In this document: positions 46,215 through 56,191 of the stretch, piece by piece | Layout of the letters: each line of letters begins with the position of its first letter | How positions within the stretch are numbered: position 1 is the first letter of the stretch | Assembly (NCBI RefSeq): GCF_001679785.1 | Contig: NZ_CP016290.1 | Location: forward strand, 248,001 to 312,000 | Origin: Rhizobium leguminosarum | GTDB taxonomy: Bacteria; Pseudomonadota; Alphaproteobacteria; Rhizobiales; Rhizobiaceae | Length of the DNA stretch: 64,000 bases | Reading direction: 5' to 3' | Notes under the pieces: generated by a model | Told to the model about the DNA's origin: nothing | The model's input: only the letters and a program-made list of their open reading frames with translations | Databases searched by the model: none | Program-made: the position numbers and the translations under genes

Positions 46215-47048
46215 ATGTCCCGGCGCCACACGAGCTTCAACACGGCACTCACCTACGCCGCCGGCCTCCTCTTCCTGGCAATCTTCGTCGGTCCGATCCT
46301 CTGGTTCATCGCCCTTGCGATCCGGCCGGCCGAGACGGCGTTCACCATGCCGCCGCAACTCACATTCGAGCCCAATCTCGACGCATTCCGGCACATCCTC
46401 GTCGATCCGGGCACCAATGCGCGGCAGCTGGTCAACAGCCTCATCGTCGCGATTGGTGCTGTGCTACTCAATCTGCCCTTTTCGGTTCCTGCGGCCTATG
46501 CGTTGTCCCGTTTCAAGCTCCGCGGCAAGAAGAACATCATGTTGTGGTATCTCGGGCTGTTGATGGCCCCGCCGGTCGCATTCCTGATCCCTTATTTCAT
46601 CCTCATCACGCGCATCGGTCTGCAGGGTTCCTATTTCTCCATGATCCTGGTCCTGCAGACGCTGACGATCCCGTTTTCCGTCTGGTTGATGAAGAGCTTT
46701 ATCGATGAGGTGCCAGTGGAACTGGAGGAAGCCGCCCGGGTGGACGGCGCCCGTTGGTACACGATCATGTTGCGGATTACGCTGCCGATCGTTCGTCCCG
46801 GCATCATTGTCACCTCGATGTTCGCCTTCGTGTTCGCATGGAACAACGCCGCTTTTCCGCTGGTGCTGAGCTCACGCTCGACCGCCACCCTTCCGATCGG
46901 AACACTTGGATATTTCGCAACGAGCGGAGTGACCTGGAACTACATCGCCGCCGCCGCAGTGCTCGCGATGATTCCTCCGATGATCATCTTCCTTGTTTTC
47001 GATCGATACGTCGTACGAGGCCTCACCTTTGGTTCGGTGAAGGGCTGA
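46215..47048 (+). CDS. Sugar ABC transporter permease (MalG type)
   Basis: A 277-residue inner-membrane protein starting MSRRHTSFNTALTYAAGLLF one base after the upstream stop codon. Six membrane segments are predicted. The EAA loop EAARVDGARWYTIMLRITLP is near residue 175-195. It forms the second half of the membrane channel. The longer frame to 46161 is inside the preceding gene. The order binding protein, MalF type, MalG type is standard for CUT1 operons. Confidence 0.9.
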   Translation: MSRRHTSFNTALTYAAGLLFLAIFVGPILWFIALAIRPAETAFTMPPQLTFEPNLDAFRHILVDPGTNARQLVNSLIVAIGAVLLNLPFSVPAAYALSRFKLRGKKNIMLWYLGLLMAPPVAFLIPYFILITRIGLQGSYFSMILVLQTLTIPFSVWLMKSFIDEVPVELEEAARVDGARWYTIMLRITLPIVRPGIIVTSMFAFVFAWNNAAFPLVLSSRSTATLPIGTLGYFATSGVTWNYIAAAAVLAMIPPMIIFLVFDRYVVRGLTFGSVKG

Positions 47049-47076
47049 GGTTTCCCCTTATGAATGGAGTAATGAA

Positions 47077-48102
47077 ATGAGCAGACTGCGAATGGGCGTC
47101 ATTGGCGCCGGTCTTTGGGGCGGCAATCACGCCCACACCTTTAATGTCTTGCCGGAGACCGAGCTGGTCGGCGTCTGCGACCTCGATGAGGGCAGGGCGC
47201 TGAAGATGAAGGAAACCTACGGCGCAACGCGGGCCTTCACCGATTATCAGAAGCTGATCTCCAGCGATCAGATCGATGCGATCTCGGTTGCGACACCCGA
47301 CTTTACCCACACGCCGATAATCCTCGCCGCTCTGAAAGCTGACAAACACGTGTTGAGCGAAAAGCCGCTTGCGACGACGGTGAGTGAAGCCGAGGAAATT
47401 GCGGCGGCTGCCGCAAAATCCAAGGGCAAGCTGATGATTGATTTCCACAACCGTGTAAATCCCATCCTCGCCCAGGTTCGCGACATGATCCAGGACGGTC
47501 AGATCGGCTTGGCCAAACACGGGACCGCGCGGCTTTCGAATACGACATTCGTTCCGTTCGAAATGCTGAGCTGGGCTGCAAAGTCTTCGGCACTCTGGTT
47601 CCTGGGCAGCCACCTCGTCGATGTCCTGCGTTTCATTCTCGCAGACGAGGTCGTGCGTGTTTATTCCGTCGCCCGCTCTGGGACACTGTCTGCCGGCGGC
47701 GTGGATACGAAAGACTTCCATGCCTCGATCCTTGAATTTTCCAAGGGCACGGTCGTGACCATGGAGAACAGCTGGATCCTGTCGCGCGACAATCCTTCGC
47801 TTGTCGATTTCAAGGTCGAGTTCGTTGGTGAAAAGGGCCAGATCCAGGCAGACCCGACCCATAGCGGCGGCCTGCGCCGTATCGTCGACGGCGGACTGAA
47901 ATACAATGACTACATCGGCATAACGCCAACCGGCGCGACGCGCATCGGTGGCTTCGTATTGGAATCCATCGCTCGCTTCGTCGATAGCGTGGTGCGTGAT
48001 GCTCCTCTGCTGGCAGATGCACAGGACGGTCTGGAAAACACCAAGATCCTGGCGGCGATCGAGGAATCCGTCGCGACCGGCAATGCTGTGAACATCGGCT
48101 AA
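47077..48102 (+). CDS. Gfo/Idh/MocA-family oxidoreductase
   Basis: A 341-residue NAD(P)-dependent dehydrogenase. The Rossmann motif GVIGAGLWGGNHAHTF lies at residues 6-21, and the catalytic EKPLATTVSEAEEI at 95-108 supplies the Lys of the family, with DFHNRVNPIL next. The C-terminal domain is the GFO/IDH/MocA beta sheet. It probably oxidises the sugar or inositol-like compound brought in by the transporter whose genes flank it. It lies between permease and ATPase genes on the same strand. Confidence 0.9.
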   Translation: MSRLRMGVIGAGLWGGNHAHTFNVLPETELVGVCDLDEGRALKMKETYGATRAFTDYQKLISSDQIDAISVATPDFTHTPIILAALKADKHVLSEKPLATTVSEAEEIAAAAAKSKGKLMIDFHNRVNPILAQVRDMIQDGQIGLAKHGTARLSNTTFVPFEMLSWAAKSSALWFLGSHLVDVLRFILADEVVRVYSVARSGTLSAGGVDTKDFHASILEFSKGTVVTMENSWILSRDNPSLVDFKVEFVGEKGQIQADPTHSGGLRRIVDGGLKYNDYIGITPTGATRIGGFVLESIARFVDSVVRDAPLLADAQDGLENTKILAAIEESVATGNAVNIG

Positions 48103-48182
48103 TGCCGGAACCAAAAGCTCGGGGCAAATCCGTGCGGAACAGTTCGGCTTGCCTCGCCCAAAAATACTGGGAGTAAATAAAA

Positions 48183-49349
48183 ATGGCGTCCATGACCTTC
48201 GATGGGATAGGCAAGACCTTTCCGGACGGAACCGTTGCCGTTGCGAATGTAAGTTTTTCGGTCGGGGACGGAGAATTCGTCGTGTTGGTCGGCCCGTCCG
48301 GTTGTGGCAAGTCGACATTATTGCGGATGGCAGCGGGTCTTGAAACGCTCAACAGCGGGCGGCTGCTGATGGATGACGCTGATGTCACTGAGACCGAGCC
48401 CCAGGATCGGGATATTGCGATGGTTTTTCAGAACTACGCGCTTTACCCTCATATGACTGTCTACGACAACATGGCTTTTGGCTTGCAGCAGCGCAAAATG
48501 CCCAAGGACAAGATTGACAAGCTGGTGCGCGATGCAGCCGAAATGCTTGATCTCGCGCGCTATCTCGAGCGCAAACCGGGGGCATTGTCGGGTGGTCAGC
48601 GCCAACGCGTGGCGATGGGTCGAGCGATCGTTCGCCATCCCATGGCCTTCCTGATGGACGAACCGCTTTCCAACCTGGACGCCAAGCTCCGCGTGCAGAT
48701 GCGCGGTGAACTGAAGCTGCTTAATCAGCGGCTCGGCGTCACAACCCTTTATGTGACCCACGATCAGGTCGAGGCTATGACCATGGGCGATCGCGTGGCT
48801 GTACTGAAGCCGGTGTTTAACGGGCAGGAGAGTAATCTTCAGCAGATCGACACGCCGCAGATGCTTTACGACAAGCCGTCCAATCTGTTCGTCGCGGGGT
48901 TCATCGGTTCGCCCGCCATGAATTTCGTACGCATCGGGCTGACAGCGGAAGCCGGGATGCTGAAAGCTGCGGTTACCGGGACGAAGATATCCTTCTCTAT
49001 TCCCGCCCAGCCAGCATTGTCGACCTTTGCCGGGCGACAAGTCATTGTTGGAATTCGCCCGGAGATGTTCAAGGTTTGTCCCGAGGCCGAGGCGTTGTTC
49101 AATGAGCAGATCCCTGTTGCCGAAGCGCTTGGAGCCGACACTTTCGTATTTTTCGACATCGCGTCACCGCCGGTCAATATCAACGATGCTGAGGATACCG
49201 AAGACTTTCCCAATAAGGGTAAGAACCGGCTTGTGGCGCGCATACCACCGGCGCTGACGCCACGACCAAATCAACTGCTGCCATTGACTGTCGACCTGGA
49301 GAAATTGCACTGGTTCGATCCAGTAACCGGGACTGCGATCCGCGACTGA
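48183..49349 (+). CDS. Sugar ABC transporter ATP-binding protein (MalK/UgpC type)
   Basis: A 388-residue ATPase. Walker A GPSGCGKST lies near 38-46, Q-loop MVFQNYALYPHMT near 80, signature LSGGQRQRVAMGRAIV near 135, Walker B FLMDEPLSNLDAKLR and His switch YVTHDQVEAMTMGD. The C-terminal regulatory (TOBE/MalK) domain is at about 245-385. Last gene of the second sugar operon; an 80-base gap separates it from the dehydrogenase gene. Residues 205-215 (FNGQESNLQQI) are a small insertion relative to typical MalK. Confidence 0.92.
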   Translation: MASMTFDGIGKTFPDGTVAVANVSFSVGDGEFVVLVGPSGCGKSTLLRMAAGLETLNSGRLLMDDADVTETEPQDRDIAMVFQNYALYPHMTVYDNMAFGLQQRKMPKDKIDKLVRDAAEMLDLARYLERKPGALSGGQRQRVAMGRAIVRHPMAFLMDEPLSNLDAKLRVQMRGELKLLNQRLGVTTLYVTHDQVEAMTMGDRVAVLKPVFNGQESNLQQIDTPQMLYDKPSNLFVAGFIGSPAMNFVRIGLTAEAGMLKAAVTGTKISFSIPAQPALSTFAGRQVIVGIRPEMFKVCPEAEALFNEQIPVAEALGADTFVFFDIASPPVNINDAEDTEDFPNKGKNRLVARIPPALTPRPNQLLPLTVDLEKLHWFDPVTGTAIRD

Positions 49350-49530
49350 CAGAACGTGCACGAACTATCGCCAGCTAGGGTTTCAACTCATTTCTCCTGC
49401 CCTCCCAGGCAACTTGGCTGTCGTCGATTACGAGGTCGACGGCAGCCATTTTTTTAAGACTCGAGACATCAAACCATCAGAACCTGAACATCCATCCGCC
49501 GTAAGTGACACCGAGCTAGAGGAGTGGCCT

Positions 49531-51450
49531 GTGAAACACGTTTCCATTGTCGGTAAGTTCTTTATCATCATGGCCGTCTTTGGCATCATGGCACTCGGCC
49601 TGACGTTCTACCAGAGCTGGCAAATGCTGAAGGTTAACGACAGCTATCAGGAGCTTCTCGACAGAGATGCATCTGCAGCACTTCGCTTGACCCAGTCGAA
49701 CCGAAGTCTGGAAACAGCGCGTGCCAGCATCAGCGACATGGTGATGACGCGGTCGAAAGAGGCGAGGGTGCGCGCAGAAGCTGGCTTGAATGACGCACAA
49801 GAAAACTTCGTCAGGTTCATGGATCTGGCGATCGCTGCCGTTCCTGAGCAGAGCGAACTGCCGATGTTGAAGGCGGATGGATTCTCCGTCCTGACCGATA
49901 CGTGTGGTGCAGCCATCGCAGTTGGTCGCGGCGCAACCAGTGAAGCCGAGCTTGCCATGGTCCAGCAACTCTATCTCACTCTTTGCCAACCCGCCTTTGC
50001 TGCCATCTCACCGAGATTCACATCCGTCACGGAAAAACTCGCTTCGGACGCAGAGCAAAAGCGTGCTAACGTTTCGAGCGTTGTCCGTGACACGTCCGTG
50101 CTGAGTTTGGGAACAGCTATTGCGGCACTCTTCGCTGTCTCGTGTTTCGGCTTTCTCGCAATTCGCGCCTGGTTGGTCAAACCGATCAAGCAGATGGTTA
50201 CGACGATGAAGGTCATAGCCGACGGCGATCTCACTTCGACTGTCGAGGGAACGATTCGCCGCGACGAGATCGGATCGATGGCCCGGGCAGTACAGATCTT
50301 CAAGGACAACGAATTAAGGGCGCGCGATCTCGGAAAGGATGCAGAGACAAGTCGTGGCGCAAATGAGATTGAACGTGCGCGTCTCGCCGAGACCGAGCGT
50401 CAGCGAGCGCGGGATATGGCGGAGGCAACGTCCGGGCTTGCAGAGGGCCTAAGGCATCTCGCCGACGGGAACCTCGTGTTCAGCCTCGACGACAAGTTCG
50501 CCGAGGACTTCGAACCGTTGCGGGCGAACTTCAATGCTGCTGTTGCCCAACTCGCTGAGAGCTTGAGAGCTGTGTCGAACGCAACTGAATCGATAGATGA
50601 TGGCGCTCAGGAAATCAGTTTGAGCGCGCAGGACCTGTCACGCCGCACAGAGCATCAGGCTGCTTCGCTGGAGCAAACCGCCGCCGCGCTGGATCAAATT
50701 ACCCAGAACGTCGCCAGTTCCTCAAAGCGCACAGCGGAGGCGCGACATGTTGCGATCGAGGCAAACAAGTCGGCGCGCCACTCCGGGGAAGTGGTCTCCA
50801 GCGCTGTCGCGGCAATGCAACGCATCGAACGGTCATCCTCGCAGATCTCCAGTATTGTCGGGGTCATCGACGAAATCGCGTTTCAGACCAATCTTCTGGC
50901 GCTCAACGCAGGCGTCGAGGCGGCACGATCCGGCGAGGCAGGAAAAGGTTTCGCGGTTGTTGCCCAGGAGGTGCGGGAGCTTGCTCAACACTCTGCGCAT
51001 GCAGCAAAAGAGATCAAGGATCTTATCCTCAATTCGGTTGACGAGGTCAGCAGTGGCGTCAAGCTGGTCCGCGATACCGGCGAGGCGCTCAAGATCATCG
51101 TGGACCAGATAGTGCTGATCAACACTCAGCTTGATGCCGTCACGGCCGCTTCCAACGAGCAGTCCGCAACTCTTTTTGAGGTCAACCGGACAGTCAATCA
51201 AATGGATCAGGTTACGCAGCAAAATGCAGCCATGGCCGAGAAATCCACGGCTGCAAGTACGGCACTTGCCATCGAGGCAAAACAGTTGCGCGGGATTGTG
51301 TCGGAGTTTCAGATTGACGCGGGCGACAAGCTGCATGGCAGCGTCATTCTCTTCGATAGAGAGCCACTCGCCGAGATGACGCTGACACGGGCCGACAAAG
51401 ACCCTTTTGACGCTCCCCGTAAAGTCGGTTCATCCGTCAAAGGTGGATAG
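49531..51450 (+). CDS. Methyl-accepting chemotaxis protein
   Basis: A 639-residue chemoreceptor. A GTG at 49531, seven bases after GAGGAG, is preferred over the ATG at 49414, because the first membrane segment (about residues 7-26) then begins at the N-terminus. A helical periplasmic domain of about 160 residues (four-helix-bundle type) follows, then membrane segment 2 (about 189-212), HAMP (about 213-265) and the signalling domain with IDEIAFQTNLLALNAGVEAA and GKGFAVVAQEVRELAQ. No CheB/CheR-binding pentapeptide is at the end. It may sense a compound linked to the neighbouring transport operon. Confidence 0.92.
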   Translation: MKHVSIVGKFFIIMAVFGIMALGLTFYQSWQMLKVNDSYQELLDRDASAALRLTQSNRSLETARASISDMVMTRSKEARVRAEAGLNDAQENFVRFMDLAIAAVPEQSELPMLKADGFSVLTDTCGAAIAVGRGATSEAELAMVQQLYLTLCQPAFAAISPRFTSVTEKLASDAEQKRANVSSVVRDTSVLSLGTAIAALFAVSCFGFLAIRAWLVKPIKQMVTTMKVIADGDLTSTVEGTIRRDEIGSMARAVQIFKDNELRARDLGKDAETSRGANEIERARLAETERQRARDMAEATSGLAEGLRHLADGNLVFSLDDKFAEDFEPLRANFNAAVAQLAESLRAVSNATESIDDGAQEISLSAQDLSRRTEHQAASLEQTAAALDQITQNVASSSKRTAEARHVAIEANKSARHSGEVVSSAVAAMQRIERSSSQISSIVGVIDEIAFQTNLLALNAGVEAARSGEAGKGFAVVAQEVRELAQHSAHAAKEIKDLILNSVDEVSSGVKLVRDTGEALKIIVDQIVLINTQLDAVTAASNEQSATLFEVNRTVNQMDQVTQQNAAMAEKSTAASTALAIEAKQLRGIVSEFQIDAGDKLHGSVILFDREPLAEMTLTRADKDPFDAPRKVGSSVKGG

Positions 51451-51720
51451 CAAAATAGCCTTCACTGATAAAATCGGCGAGTGCGGCTTGTAAGAAAAGC
51501 GATGGGTAATGTCCGGTATTACAGGCGACCCGCCTTGAACCCTTCCTTTATTTGTATGCTAATGGCCAAGGCAGACCGTCAGTTACCCTAGACGCCCATC
51601 TTTTTCTACGACCGGCCTTGGGCCGGCGTTCCGTCTATCTCGCCAAGATCGCAGCCGAGCGCGGAGCCGGCTTCGACGATGAACATTTTGTATAACGACG
51701 GATTGCTTTAAGGAGCCTCG

Positions 51721-52305
51721 ATGAGAACGCTCGACTTTTATTTCGACTATCGCAGTCCCTACAGCTTCCTGGCCCTGTCCCAGGTTCGCAAGATGGATGT
51801 CGAGATCGCCTTCCATCCTTTAGAAATCGGGGACCTGATGAAACAGGTGGGGAACGTGCCAACGAGCATCACCTGCGCACCCAAGGGTCGCTATGTGATG
51901 ACCGATATTCAGCGGTAGGCGGTCCATTATGGGGTATCGCTTAACTGGCACCCCCAGCTGTTGGAGATCGATGCCAGCCGGCTATTGCGCGCCACGCTGG
52001 TGGCTGGGCAACTGGGCGCTATGCCCACGGCGGTAGAAGCGATCTTCAACGCGATATGGTCGGCTCCGGCACCGCTGGCGACGGCAGCAGAGGTCGCCGC
52101 CGTGCTGGGCGCCGCCGGTCTCGACGCCGAGGAACTTGCAGAGCGAATGGACGAGCCGGCGGCGCAGGACCTGCTGGACGAGGCAACCGCAAACGCGGTG
52201 TCGCGCGGCGTTTTTGGCGCGCCGACCCTATTCGTGGGTGACGAGATGTTCTTCGGCAATGACCGCCTGCACTTCGTGCAGGGTCATCTGGCGCGCGCCG
52301 CATGA
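51721..52305 (+). pseudogene. DsbA-fold isomerase (2-hydroxychromene-2-carboxylate isomerase/FrnE type), amber-interrupted
   Basis: The frame starts MRTLDFYFDYRSPYSFLAL after AAGGAG and is broken by TAG at 51916-51918. Reading through, the same frame continues AVHYGVSLNWHPQLLEIDAS and ends GVFGAPTLFVGDEMFFGND, RLHFVQGHL, so the whole is a 194-codon DsbA-like isomerase. The family has Trp at this position (RWA before the YG), so TGG to TAG is the probable change. Either the gene is inactive or the stop is suppressed. The stop codon overlaps the start of the SDR gene by four bases. The family uses glutathione to isomerise aromatic intermediates. Confidence 0.82.
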
Positions 52306-53000
52306 ACCCGCTCGTTATCATCACCGGGGTGGGGCCAGGTACCGGCTCGGCAATGGTTCGGCGGTTCCATGACGGCGGCTACCAGGTCGCCATGCTAGCC
52401 CGCACAGCCGAACGCTTGAGCGATCTTGAGAGCGAACTTCCAAACGCTTTTGCAGTCCCCTGCGATGTGGCCGACCCTGCAGCGCTCGCAGCCGCCCTTG
52501 AAACCATCGAGCAACGCGCCGGCGCACCCAAGGTGGTGATCCACAACGCCGTGGGCGGGGCCTTCGGCAATTTCCTCGACATCGAACCGGAAGTCCTTCA
52601 GCAGAATTTCCAGATCAACGTCATGGCACTGCTACAACTGGCCAGGTGGGCTGCACCGCGAATGGAGGTGGCAGGGGGCGGCGCCTTGCTGGTGACTGGC
52701 AACACCGCGGCATACCGCGGCAAGGCCGCCTTTGCCGGCTTTGCGCCAAGCAAGGCGGCGCAACGCGTTCTGACGGAGTGCATTGCCCGCGAGATGGGCC
52801 CGCGGGGTGTACATGCGTCCTTCATGATGATCGACGCGGTTATCGACTTGCCTTGGACCCGCGCGCGGTTCGCGGACAAACCAGATGACTTTTTCATACG
52901 GCCATCAGACATCGCCGAAGAGGTCTGGCACGTCACCCATCAGCCGCGTTCGGCCTGGTCGTTCTTGACGGAATTGCGGCCCTTCCGCGAGCCTTGGTGA
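52302..53000 (+). CDS. Short-chain dehydrogenase/reductase family protein
   Basis: A 232-residue SDR with the cofactor motif TGVGPGTGSAM at residues 8-18 and HNAVGGAFGNF for the NNAG position. The catalytic Tyr of YxxxK is replaced: FAGFAPSKAAQ has Phe, with the Lys kept, and the Ser is Thr (TGNTAAYRG). It may therefore work differently or not at all as a dehydrogenase. It is translationally coupled to the interrupted isomerase gene. The gene lies upstream of the hydrogenase cluster with its own distinct direction and no functional link to it. Confidence 0.82.
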   Translation: MNPLVIITGVGPGTGSAMVRRFHDGGYQVAMLARTAERLSDLESELPNAFAVPCDVADPAALAAALETIEQRAGAPKVVIHNAVGGAFGNFLDIEPEVLQQNFQINVMALLQLARWAAPRMEVAGGGALLVTGNTAAYRGKAAFAGFAPSKAAQRVLTECIAREMGPRGVHASFMMIDAVIDLPWTRARFADKPDDFFIRPSDIAEEVWHVTHQPRSAWSFLTELRPFREPW

Positions 53001-53156
53001 CCGGAGGGCTCAGCATCAGGTAGGGGGCTGCAGACCGGTACGGGCAAGGCGATGATAAAGTCTACAAGTGACGTCGCCATTGTCTGCTTGATGCGCCGAG
53101 TTCAATCCCGCTTATCCGGTTCTCTTGCCGCCGCCACCCTCAAGGTAAACATTAAA

Positions 53157-53169
53157 TATCAACTATTTA
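53157..53169 (+). promoter_or_regulatory. IHF-consensus site upstream of hupS
   Basis: The sequence TATCAACTATTTA fits the IHF consensus WATCAANNNNTTR at every position. It lies 29 bases upstream of the -24 element, where DNA bending would help an upstream activator reach sigma-54 RNA polymerase. Confidence 0.6.
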
Positions 53170-53197
53170 CCGCGAAATTTGAGGGTCATTTTCGAAC

Positions 53198-53212
53198 TGG
53201 TCCGCTTCTTGC
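53198..53212 (+). promoter_or_regulatory. Sigma-54 (-24/-12) promoter of hupS
   Basis: TGGTCC-GCTTC-TTGC has the GG and GC of the -24/-12 consensus at correct spacing. It is 70 bases upstream of the hupS start. Together with the IHF site it resembles the NifA-dependent hupSL promoter of Rhizobium leguminosarum. I see no perfect TGT-N10-ACA activator site. Confidence 0.7.
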
Positions 53213-53281
53213 GGTACTCATGACAGAGCCGGGATGTCATCCTGAGCGATGTGATGGGGATGGGACTGCTGGAGGAGCAAG

Positions 53282-54364
53282 ATGGCAACTGCCGAGACTT
53301 TTTATGACGTCATTCGCCGCCAGGGGATAACCCGGCGCAGTTTCACCAAGTTCTGCAGCCTGACGGCCGCGAGCCTCGGTTTCGGCCCGGGTGCGGCGAT
53401 CGCTATGGCGGAGGCGCTTGAGACCAAGGAACGTGTTCCGGTCATCTGGATGCATGGCCTCGAATGCACCTGCTGTTCGGAGAGCTTCATCCGATCGGCC
53501 CATCCGTTGGTCAAGGACGTCGTGCTGTCGATGATCTCGCTTGACTATGACGATACGATCATGGCCGCGGCCGGCCACCAGGCAGAGTCGATCCTTGCGG
53601 AGACCAAAGAGAAGTACAAGGGCAAGTACATCCTCGCCGTCGAGGGCAATCCGCCGCTCAACGAGGGTGGCATGTTCTGCATCGACGGTGGCAAGCCTTT
53701 CGTCGAGAAGCTGAAATGGATGGCCGAGGACGCCATGGCGATCATCGCCTGGGGCGCCTGCGCCTCCTGGGGCTGTGTCCAGGCGGCCAAGCCGAACCCG
53801 ACCCAGGCGACGCCGATCGACAAGGTCATCCTCGACAAGCCGATCATCAAGGTACCAGGTTGTCCGCCGATCGCCGAGGTGATGACTGGCGTCGTCACCT
53901 TCATCACCACCTTCGGCAAGCTCCCCGAACTCGACCGGCAGGGCCGGCCGAAGATGTTCTATTCGCAGCGCATCCACGACAAGTGCTATCGCCGTCCGCA
54001 TTTCGACGCCGGTCAGTTCGTCGAGGAGTGGGACGACGAGGGCGCGCGCAAGGGCTACTGTCTCTACAAGATGGGCTGCAAGGGCCCGACTACCTACAAC
54101 GCCTGCTCAACCGTGCGCTGGAACGGCGGCGTTTCCTTCCCGATCCAGTCGGGCCACGGCTGCATCGGCTGCTCGGAGGATGGCTTCTGGGACAATGGCA
54201 GCTTCTATGACCGGCTGACCAACATCCACCAGTTCGGCATCGAGGCCAACGCCGCCAAGGTCGGCATGACCGCAGCCGGTGTCGTGGGCGGCGCGATCGC
54301 GGCACATGCCGCGGTGACCGCCGTCAAGCGCTTGACCACCAAGCGCGAAAAAGCTGACGCTTAA
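53282..54364 (+). CDS. hupS: Uptake [NiFe]-hydrogenase small subunit
   Basis: A 360-residue precursor. The Tat signal is ITRRSFTKF (RR at 18-19), with cleavage in the AMAEAL region near 41-46. The Fe-S cysteines include ECTCCSES at 61-68 and [10 protein letters not shown] at 158-167, so six cysteines surround the proximal cluster, as in oxygen-tolerant enzymes. Others follow at PGCPP and in the C-terminal half ([20 protein letters not shown]). A C-terminal membrane anchor of about 25 residues lies near 325-350. It passes electrons from H2 to the HupC cytochrome b. First gene of hupSLCDE. Confidence 0.96.
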   Translation: MATAETFYDVIRRQGITRRSFTKFCSLTAASLGFGPGAAIAMAEALETKERVPVIWMHGLECTCCSESFIRSAHPLVKDVVLSMISLDYDDTIMAAAGHQAESILAETKEKYKGKYILAVEGNPPLNEGGMFCIDGGKPFVEKLKWMAEDAMAIIAWGACASWGCVQAAKPNPTQATPIDKVILDKPIIKVPGCPPIAEVMTGVVTFITTFGKLPELDRQGRPKMFYSQRIHDKCYRRPHFDAGQFVEEWDDEGARKGYCLYKMGCKGPTTYNACSTVRWNGGVSFPIQSGHGCIGCSEDGFWDNGSFYDRLTNIHQFGIEANAAKVGMTAAGVVGGAIAAHAAVTAVKRLTTKREKADA

Positions 54365-54387
54365 CATTCTGGGCGGGAAACACCATC

Positions 54388-56178
54388 ATGACGATTCAAA
54401 CTCCGAACGGCTTCACGCTGGACAATTCCGGCAAGCGCATCGTCGTCGATCCCGTCACCCGCATCGAAGGTCACATGCGGGTCGAGGTCAATGTCGATGA
54501 GAACAACATCATCCGCAACGCGGTGTCGACCGGCACGATGTGGCGCGGCATCGAAGTGATCCTGAAGAATCGGGACCCGCGCGATGCCTGGGCTTTCACC
54601 GAGCGCATCTGCGGCGTCTGCACGGGAACGCATGCGCTGACCTCGGTGCGCGCGGTCGAAAACGCGCTCGGCATCACCATTCCGGACAATGCCAATTCGA
54701 TACGCAACCTGATGCAGCTCGCGCTTCAGGTCCATGACCACGTGGTGCATTTCTATCACCTCCATGCGCTTGACTGGGTCGATGTGGTCTCGGCGCTCTC
54801 GGCCGATCCGAAGGCAACCTCGGCGCTCGCACAGTCGATATCCGACTGGCCACTCTCGTCGCCGGGCTATTTCAAGGACATCCAGACGCGGCTCAAGAAA
54901 TTTGTCGAGTCGGGCCAGCTCGGTCCGTTTAAGAATGGCTACTGGGGCAACGCATCCTACAAATTGCCGCCCGAGGCCAACCTGATGGCGGTGGCGCACT
55001 ATCTCGAGGCGCTCGACTTCCAGAAGGAGATCGTCAAGATCCACACGATCTTCGGCGGCAAGAACCCGCACCCGAACTGGCTCGTCGGCGGCGTGCCCTG
55101 TCCGATCAACGTCAATGGCACCGGTGCCGTCGGCGCGATCAACATGGAACGGCTGAACATGGTCACCTCGATCATCGACCAACTGATCGAGTTCAACGAC
55201 AAGGTCTATGTCCCCGACATCATGGCCATCGGCTCGTTCTATAAGGACTGGCTCTATGGCGGCGGTCTCTCGGGCAAGAACGTGCTTGCCTATGGCGACG
55301 TGCCGGAACATGCCAATGATTATTCGGAGGCGAGCCTCAAGCTACCGCGCGGCGCGATCATCAACGGCAACCTCGCGGAAGTCTTCCCCGTCGATCATGC
55401 AGATCCCGAGCAGATCCAGGAATTCGTCACCCACTCCTGGTACAAGTATCCCGACGAGTCCAAGGGCCTGCATCCCTGGGATGGCATCACGGAGCCGCAT
55501 TACGAACTCGGCCCCAACGCCAAGGGCACCAAGACGAACATCGAGCAGCTCGACGAGGGCGCCAAATATTCGTGGATCAAGGCGCCGCGCTGGCGCGGCA
55601 ATGCCATGGAAGTCGGGCCGCTGGCGCGCTGGGTGATCGGCTATGCTCAAAACAAGGCCGAGTTCAAGGACCCGGTTGATAAGGTGCTGAAGGACCTCGG
55701 CCTGCCGGTTACGGCGCTCTTCTCGACGCTTGGCCGCACGGCGGCCCGCGCGCTGGAATCGCAGTGGGCGGGTTACCAGATGCGCTATTTCCAGAACAAG
55801 CTGATCGCCAACATCAAGGCCGGAGTCTCGAACACCGCCTTTGTCGACAAGTGGAAGCCGGAAACCTGGCCGAAGGAGGTCAAGGGTGTCGGCTTCACCG
55901 AGGCGCCACGCGGCGCGCTCGCGCACTGGATCAGGATCAAGGACGGCAAGATCGACAACTACCAGTGCGTTGTCCCCACCACCTGGAATGGTAGCCCGCG
56001 CGACCCGACCGGCAATATCGGTGCCTTCGAGGCGTCGCTGATGGATACGCCGATGTCCAATCCCACCCAGCCGCTCGAAATCCTCAGGACCATCCATTCC
56101 TTCGATCCGTGCTTGGCGTGCTCGACGCATGTCATGAGCCCGGATGGGCAAGAAATGGCCAGGGTCCAGGTCCGATAA
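54388..56178 (+). CDS. hupL: Uptake [NiFe]-hydrogenase large subunit
   Basis: A 596-residue catalytic subunit. The Ni-Fe site ligands are seen in [11 protein letters not shown] (C75, C78) and at the C-terminus in DPCLACSTH (C575, C578). The 15 residues after His581 ([15 protein letters not shown]) are the extension removed by HupD after Ni insertion. With HupS it oxidises H2 at the periplasmic side of the membrane. It starts 24 bases after hupS. The length is that of rhizobial HupL. No defects are visible. Confidence 0.97.
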   Translation: MTIQTPNGFTLDNSGKRIVVDPVTRIEGHMRVEVNVDENNIIRNAVSTGTMWRGIEVILKNRDPRDAWAFTERICGVCTGTHALTSVRAVENALGITIPDNANSIRNLMQLALQVHDHVVHFYHLHALDWVDVVSALSADPKATSALAQSISDWPLSSPGYFKDIQTRLKKFVESGQLGPFKNGYWGNASYKLPPEANLMAVAHYLEALDFQKEIVKIHTIFGGKNPHPNWLVGGVPCPINVNGTGAVGAINMERLNMVTSIIDQLIEFNDKVYVPDIMAIGSFYKDWLYGGGLSGKNVLAYGDVPEHANDYSEASLKLPRGAIINGNLAEVFPVDHADPEQIQEFVTHSWYKYPDESKGLHPWDGITEPHYELGPNAKGTKTNIEQLDEGAKYSWIKAPRWRGNAMEVGPLARWVIGYAQNKAEFKDPVDKVLKDLGLPVTALFSTLGRTAARALESQWAGYQMRYFQNKLIANIKAGVSNTAFVDKWKPETWPKEVKGVGFTEAPRGALAHWIRIKDGKIDNYQCVVPTTWNGSPRDPTGNIGAFEASLMDTPMSNPTQPLEILRTIHSFDPCLACSTHVMSPDGQEMARVQVR

Positions 56179-56191
56179 GGGAGGTTCGGTC

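Noticed and set aside
51590..51690. Short in-frame tail LGRRSVYLAKIAAERGAGF before the isomerase gene
   Set aside because: Looks like the end of some coding remnant, but too short to identify.
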